Shown here piece by piece: positions 17,101-19,866 of a stretch of 19,866 nucleotides of DNA. The position numbers and the translations under genes are program-made. Every line of letters starts with the position of its first letter. Position 1 is the stretch's first letter. The notes beneath the pieces are model-generated. The model was not told where the DNA came from, did not search any database, and saw nothing but the letters and a program-made list of their open reading frames with translations. Origin of the DNA: Bacteroidales bacterium. Lineage in GTDB: Bacteria > Bacteroidota > Bacteroidia > Bacteroidales > DTU049. The DNA lies in the NCBI GenBank assembly GCA_030017935.1, contig JASEGF010000007.1:1408-21273 (forward strand), written 5' to 3'.

Positions 17101-17390
17101 TTAGTTGGCAAAAAATATTTATGCCAGTTGATACCATCGAAGCTCATCAGTCCATCACCATTTGCTAACCATAATATACCTGTACTATCAAAAGCAATAT
17201 CCCAATTTTGAGAATAGCCATTATATTCATAAGGATAATAGTTTCTAATAAATGGCAAGCCCCATCTAGCTATACTCTGACTATATAATGAACTACTTAG
17301 CAATAAAAAACTTAAGCTTATTATTAAAAATAAATTAATGAATTTTATTTTTTTCAATTTAATTAAAGTTTTATTAAAAATTTTACACAT
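14163..17390 (-). CDS. Propeller/Y_Y_Y receptor adenylate cyclase (class III)
   Basis: 1075 residues. An N-terminal signal sequence (about 15-40) is followed by a periplasmic propeller (about 40-680) with two-component-regulator-propeller-like repeats (IAFDSTGILWLANGDGLMSF, IALDPNENIWLAMDYGIAKI). A Y_Y_Y-type Ig domain (about 695-770) contains FYLEGYDRDWSEWTTHHRREYDKLKPGNY... (given in part). One membrane helix lies at about 776-793, and then a coiled-coil/LLxNILP linker (about 805-855). The cyclase domain has all class III residues: metal D866 (FTDF) and D910 (TIGDS), adenine-selecting K906 and D977 (FDIWGD), and transition-state N984 and R988. The Lys/Asp pair indicates ATP to cAMP, acting as a homodimer. 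This is the periplasmic layout of hybrid two-component sensors with the kinase replaced by a cyclase. It heads the unit with asnB and GT4. Upstream is a heptamer repeat array, with no clear promoter. Confidence 0.9.
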   Translation of the reverse strand: MCKIFNKTLIKLKKIKFINLFLIISLSFLLLSSSLYSQSIARWGLPFIRNYYPYEYNGYSQNWDIAFDSTGILWLANGDGLMSFDGINWHKYFLPTNDAIASIVIDDDRIYVGSKNEFGYFIISNPKTYKYVSLTNNAKNLSFSNDYFLSTAKTNYGIYLSDNNSVVRLIKDKVDVLFTNVKGNLINFNNSAFFYNPKTGLYLLSGSKLLYIKGNYPLNSQISMFLPYANDTLLIIDPATGIYKGILNIDNIASPTLNIEEIDFSFEKELLQNSILDAKKSSDSYIFSTYFGGTYVYDLDFNLQYILNHSSQLISLTHNKIALDPNENIWLAMDYGIAKINTHNPFTLLSKVHGLTSSILDVIFFNNKLIAGGWTNLFVEEIDKSTNYFKTTSIDNICWQLKKIKFDKDSFVIVASNIGLYALDYKNNIIPIDTGNFRTINVTTSPTYFTTTTENFFNIYYYKNKKFVKTLSSPLPVGITFSNINFKKSDSSYVHYISCDEPKIIKITTSNDLQEIQVLALPTKKTFSSGYLLEKDQNSILVYSPNNIWRLNTNNDQITLAEPALRNFYDSLHFINILKIYGDTIWLQTSSKQLPNKPIYLMMRENGKYVTKKTLQLFHELEVLSIKKGPNDNILFSTDDGIFVLNQKKLFKKSAPLRLYATLNVDAKDTSYMINNYSLIDTTIKIPYPLNKLSIEWRTNLIEREMTNNIKFSFYLEGYDRDWSEWTTHHRREYDKLKPGNYTFHIKAIDENEQITTLVNIPIHINVPIYRTVGSYIFYVILGILAIYGIVYFSNRLILRRNKLLEEYALTKNKETIQKTLQLEKEKEKADKLLINILPVKIANELKEKGKIEAEFYSSVSVIFTDFTSFSQLSDQLDSEIVVNNLDYIFGKFDEICVRNKLEKLKTIGDSHMSVGGIPIRNQTHAIDAALAALEMQQFIQKFYKINPENERWKLRVGINTGEVVAGVVGKRKFAFDIWGDTVNTANRLQSTCESNKINISAPTYELLKDFFEVEYRGEISIKYKGPTPMYYLLRIKEEYSNDDEGYRPNKDFWDKYSTLVDYSNLINLDKWISS

Positions 17391-17662
17391 AGAATGATTT
17401 AATTTTTTTAACCAACAACTCTTACTTCATCTCCCCGTCTCCCAGTCTCACATCACTTATCACCTATCACTCACCACTTATCACTTATCACTTATCACTT
17501 ATCACTCACCACTTATCACTTATCACCTATCACTTATCACCTATCACCTATCACCTATCACCTATCACCTATCACCTATCACCTATCACTTATTCACCTA
17601 ATCTCCCATTCTCCCCAGTCTCCTTTTCTCCCCATCACCATTTCTCCCACTCACCCCGTCTC
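17391..17662. other. 272-bp intergenic stretch made of low-complexity repeats
   Basis: No gene is present. On the plus strand it is nearly G-free: CTCCCCGTCTCCCAGTCTC at about 17430-17449, a strict heptamer array at 17453-17592, and a TCTCC/CCCC-rich segment up to the dehydrogenase stop codon. I see no TAnnTTTG promoter for the downstream cyclase gene on the minus strand, so read-through from the dehydrogenase or an unrecognised promoter is possible. Confidence 0.8.
17453..17592. repeat. Heptanucleotide tandem array, 20 units of TCAC(C/T)TA
   Basis: Twenty contiguous 7-bp units fill exactly 140 bp without slippage. The units are TCACCTA or TCACTTA, with two paired TCACTCA-CCACTTA variants (units 3-4 and 8-9). 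Units 13-19 (17537-17585) are seven identical TCACCTA copies in a row. The plus strand contains no G at all; the complement reads TAGGTGA/TAAGTGA and places stop codons in every minus-strand frame. The layout resembles the short tandemly repeated heptamers (STRR) known from cyanobacteria. The paired variant units suggest segmental duplication of a 35-bp block. Confidence 0.92.
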
Positions 17663-17664
17663 CT
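17593..17664. repeat. Purine-rich (minus strand) low-complexity flank of the heptamer array
   Basis: The stretch consists of CTCCC, TCTCC and CACCCC words on the plus strand. It shares an exact 16-mer (17642-17657) and an exact 14-mer (17651-17664) with the block beside recX. The dehydrogenase stop codon (17663-17665, TAG on the minus strand) falls at its border. Confidence 0.65.
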
Positions 17665-18616
17665 AGCACACTTCATTAGTAACATTTCCATTTAAATAAT
17701 TAATTAAATTTCTAATACCTATATCTGCTCGTCTCTCTAATGCTTCATTAGTATAATAGCCTATATGAGGAAGAGTAAACAAATTATCAATATGTAATAA
17801 TGGGTATTGAGGATCTATGGGAGGATCATTTTCTAAAACATCAGTAGCCACAGCAGAAATTGTTTTATTTAGCAAAGCATCTTTCATAGCATTTTGATCT
17901 ACTATCAAAGCTCTAGCTGTATTTATCAGTATAGCATCTTTTTTCATTAAACTAAATTCATCGTAGCTAATAAAATGTTTAGTTTCTGTTTTTAGAGGTA
18001 TATGCAAGCTTATAATATCCGAATTTTCCAATAGAAATTCTTTGGTTACAAATATTACATCTTTTTCATCTGCATGGGCAGAACGAGTATAAACTATCAC
18101 ATTACAACCAAAGTATTTAGCATATTCTACCACTTTTTTACCAATATTCCCATAGCCTATTACTCCCCAAGTTTTGCCATAAAGTTCCCTTCCAGGAAGG
18201 TTTATTCTATCGCCCGCAGCTTTCAAAGATAAATATTGAGGTATAATTTGTCTCAAAAGCATTATAGCCATTGCGATTGTTAATTCAGCAACAGCTGTAG
18301 TGGAATATCCTGCAGCATTACTTATTTTTATATTATGAGCCTTGCAATATTCTATATCTACATGATCGTATCCAGTGAAAGTGATAGAAATATATTCTAG
18401 ATTTTTAGCATTGCTTAATATGTCAGCATTCAGATGCAAAACTGCTATCATCAAATAATTAGCATCCTTTATCCTTTCTATTATTTGCTCTTTACTCGTT
18501 GGCTCATCAGCATAATATTTTACTACTACATCATAATGGGAGAGTTCATCTTTTAGTTGTTTAATTTGATTATCAGTTATTTCTATTGGATGTGGCATTA
18601 CTAATGTTTTACTCAT
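17663..18616 (-). CDS. D-isomer-specific 2-hydroxyacid dehydrogenase
   Basis: 317 residues, normal length. It reversibly reduces a 2-keto acid to the D-2-hydroxy acid with NAD(P)H in the cytoplasm. The nucleotide-binding Rossmann fold carries GYGNIG (G154, G156, G159). The catalytic trio is intact: R235 (NTARALIVD), E262 (DVLENDPP) and H284 (LPHIGYYT). After the second beta-strand, where NAD-specific enzymes carry an acidic residue, this protein reads VYTRSA (R178). That hints at NADPH preference, as in glyoxylate/hydroxypyruvate reductases. The exact substrate (hydroxypyruvate, glyoxylate, pyruvate) is not resolvable. A perfect -7-like TATATTTG lies upstream on the minus strand (18645-18652), with a TTG 22 bases further. 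The stop codon borders a repeat block. Confidence 0.9.
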   Translation of the reverse strand: MSKTLVMPHPIEITDNQIKQLKDELSHYDVVVKYYADEPTSKEQIIERIKDANYLMIAVLHLNADILSNAKNLEYISITFTGYDHVDIEYCKAHNIKISNAAGYSTTAVAELTIAMAIMLLRQIIPQYLSLKAAGDRINLPGRELYGKTWGVIGYGNIGKKVVEYAKYFGCNVIVYTRSAHADEKDVIFVTKEFLLENSDIISLHIPLKTETKHFISYDEFSLMKKDAILINTARALIVDQNAMKDALLNKTISAVATDVLENDPPIDPQYPLLHIDNLFTLPHIGYYTNEALERRADIGIRNLINYLNGNVTNEVC

Positions 18617-18644
18617 AAAAAATTATATCTATAAAAATAATTAG

Positions 18645-18677
18645 CAAATATAGGAGAAAAAAATTATTTAATAACAA
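18645..18677 (-). promoter_or_regulatory. Candidate promoter of the dehydrogenase gene
   Basis: On the minus strand TATATTTG (18645-18652) is a perfect -7 match. The TTG of a TTTTTG run (18675-18680) lies 22 bases upstream, one base longer than the usual 19-21. The leader would be about 20 nt. Confidence 0.45.
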
Positions 18678-18703
18678 AAATAATTAATTTAATATTTTTT
18701 AAA

Positions 18704-18711
18704 TATTTTTG
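18704..18711 (+). promoter_or_regulatory. Candidate -7 box for the His-rich membrane protein gene
   Basis: TATTTTTG matches TAnnTTTG and sits 35 bases before the ATG at 18747, divergent from the dehydrogenase promoter. A -33 TTG is not evident. Confidence 0.3.
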
Positions 18712-18746
18712 TAAAAAATTAAAACTTTAGTAATTCTAATTAAAAA

Positions 18747-19409
18747 ATGAAACTTTTATTATTTACTTTATTAATCCTTTTAATTAGTAATCATTTTATA
18801 TTTTCACAAAATGAAGATCCTATATGTGATAAGGTCAATTGTATAGGTAGTTGTGGTAAATTTCTAGATAAAAATGCAGATAATATTTGTGATTTTGGAA
18901 TTGTTATATCACATACAGAAACAATCAATGATGAAGTAATAAAAGACACAGTAGAAAAAAAACAAAAAAGCTATAATAATGAGATAAACAATAGCAATAA
19001 TACTACACATGATAATATTATAAATAAACAGATAATGAACTATCAAAACCATTTCGTTAGTATTCCTTCATTAAATTTAAATATAAAAAAACGACCTTAT
19101 AATTTATTAGAAATTGGCATAATCACTTTGATTTTATATTCTTTCTCTTGGTTATTTACCAAATATCATTTAATAAGCAAAAGATTACACAAAAGAATAT
19201 GGAATGTGTTATTGTTGATCAGTTTTATTATTTCATGTATTTTAGGGATTATTTTAATTATACAAATTAATTATGGTATATGGCCAGCATTAAGATTAGA
19301 GTTTTTATATTGGCATGTACAGGTAGGTATTGTAATGACTTTGGTAGGTTTATTTCATGCTTTATGGCATATTAACTATTTTAAAAAAATATTTTCAAGA
19401 ATTCAATGA
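18747..19409 (+). CDS. Small Cys/His membrane protein with three C-terminal helices (possible heme protein)
   Basis: 220 residues; no firm family. Residues 1-20 are a signal peptide (ending HFIFSQ). Four cysteines follow close together (C27, C32, C36, C48) in DPICDKVNCIGSCGKFLDKNADNICDF. The DKNADNICD part resembles a calcium loop of the DxNxDxxCD type. Residues 55-115 are polar and Asn-rich. Three hydrophobic helices span about 121-137, 150-175 and 190-207. H190 (YWHVQVG), H204 (FHALWH) and H208 frame the last helix, and H141/H148 sit in the loop after the first. The WHVxxGixmxxxxxFHxxWH pattern recalls DUF4405/cytochrome b-like membrane domains in which histidines bind heme; that is inference. 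It is followed one base later by the next gene, so the two are probably co-transcribed. Confidence 0.75.
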   Translation: MKLLLFTLLILLISNHFIFSQNEDPICDKVNCIGSCGKFLDKNADNICDFGIVISHTETINDEVIKDTVEKKQKSYNNEINNSNNTTHDNIINKQIMNYQNHFVSIPSLNLNIKKRPYNLLEIGIITLILYSFSWLFTKYHLISKRLHKRIWNVLLLISFIISCILGIILIIQINYGIWPALRLEFLYWHVQVGIVMTLVGLFHALWHINYFKKIFSRIQ

Positions 19410-19410
19410 G

Positions 19411-19866
19411 ATGAATAAAGTTTGCATTATATTACTTATTTTTTTAAATATTAATTTTTTATTAATAGCACAAGATACTGTACCTAAAGATTGTGTGAAT
19501 ATAGTACCAAATGGGAGCTTTGAAGGTGATGGCAAATCTACCTTGAAACCTTGGAAAAAAATTAATACTGCTGACTATTTTGTAAATAGCAAAAGTAAAA
19601 AAATGCAGGATGTAAATAAAATCAAATTTGATAAAAATTATATTCTACGTCCAGCTCGCACTGGCAACGCCTATGCAGGTTTGCGTTTATGGCCACAAAA
19701 TTATAATGAATTTTTACAAGTGAGATTAAATAATACATTAGAAAGAGGTAAAATTTATTATTTTGAGGTATATATTACTCCCTCTAAATATTCTAATTGC
19801 TATGCTAAATCTTTTGGAGCTAGTTTTTATCCAAATGCACCCAATTATTTATCACCTAAAATATTA
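19411..19866 (+). CDS. Secreted NGSFE-type protein, partial (runs off right edge)
   Basis: The frame is open from ATG 19411 to the window end (152 codons, no stop). Residues 1-20 are a signal peptide (MNKVCIILLIFLNINFLLIAQ). Next comes NIVPNGSFEGDG, then KPWKKINTADYFVNS, then RTGNAYAGLRLWPQNYNEFLQVRL and LERGKIYYFEVYITPSKYSNCYAKSFG (quoted in parts). This is the beta-sandwich opening that in many Bacteroidota secreted proteins is followed by an OmpA-like or sorting domain. The C-terminus is outside the window, so the anchoring type is unknown. It starts one base after the upstream gene's stop codon, indicating an operon with the His-rich membrane protein. Confidence 0.8.
   Translation, partial: MNKVCIILLIFLNINFLLIAQDTVPKDCVNIVPNGSFEGDGKSTLKPWKKINTADYFVNSKSKKMQDVNKIKFDKNYILRPARTGNAYAGLRLWPQNYNEFLQVRLNNTLERGKIYYFEVYITPSKYSNCYAKSFGASFYPNAPNYLSPKIL

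Noticed and set aside
17453..17592. CRISPR array
   Set aside because: Units are contiguous 7-mers with no spacers, and no cas genes are nearby; it is a tandem heptamer repeat.
17593..17660. G-quadruplex on the minus strand
   Set aside because: Several GGG/GGGG tracts exist, but most intervening loops are 12-13 bases, so a stable quadruplex is doubtful.

Overview
The window is a very AT-rich (well above 65% A+T by eye) piece of a Bacteroidota/FCB-group chromosome. Four things point there: a secreted protein with a type IX secretion (T9SS) C-terminal sorting domain; an HU / mS38-like miniprotein / RNase G cluster; start sites without Shine-Dalgarno sequences; and Bacteroidota-type promoters, best seen before the HU gene (TTTTG-N19-TAATTTTG). 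I cannot name the genus. No rRNA, tRNA, CRISPR, prophage or intact transposase gene was seen.

Layout. Positions 1-1806 (minus) hold a long secreted protein of unknown function, cut by the window edge and apparently broken by a frameshift near 1020-1030. Positions 1807-2229 are gene-free and hold a lone transposon-like end plus a low-complexity purine-rich block. Positions 2230-4679 (minus) are a housekeeping operon: HU-like protein, a 31-residue mS38-like ribosomal miniprotein, RNase G, RecX. Positions 4970-7030 (minus) encode a TMTC-like membrane glycosyltransferase with C-terminal TPRs. Positions 7092-7312 are a MITE-like element with 27-bp terminal inverted repeats. Positions 7322-8473 or 7322-8539 (minus) encode a PlsC-type acyltransferase. 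Positions 8717-10336 (plus) encode an exported beta-propeller/transglutaminase-like protein. It converges, 4 bp apart, on a minus-strand T9SS cargo protein (10341-11051).

Positions 11103-17390 (minus) form a tight three-gene unit. In transcription order it encodes a propeller-Y_Y_Y-transmembrane-adenylate cyclase receptor, an AsnB-type amidotransferase and a GT4 glycosyltransferase. The last two resemble surface-polysaccharide genes, so a cAMP-signalling receptor is physically linked to a small glycan module. Upstream, 17391-17662 is an intergenic stretch dominated by a 20-unit heptamer array; a D-2-hydroxyacid dehydrogenase follows (17663-18616, minus). On the plus strand from 18747, a three-helix His-rich membrane protein is followed one base later by a secreted protein that runs off the edge.

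The most unusual material is non-coding: the heptamer array, a related purine-rich block at another gene's stop codon, and two copies of the same transposon-like terminus (one in a full MITE, one solo). The genes are mostly recognisable families. The receptor-cyclase/AsnB/GT operon and the small His/Cys membrane protein are the least conventional.
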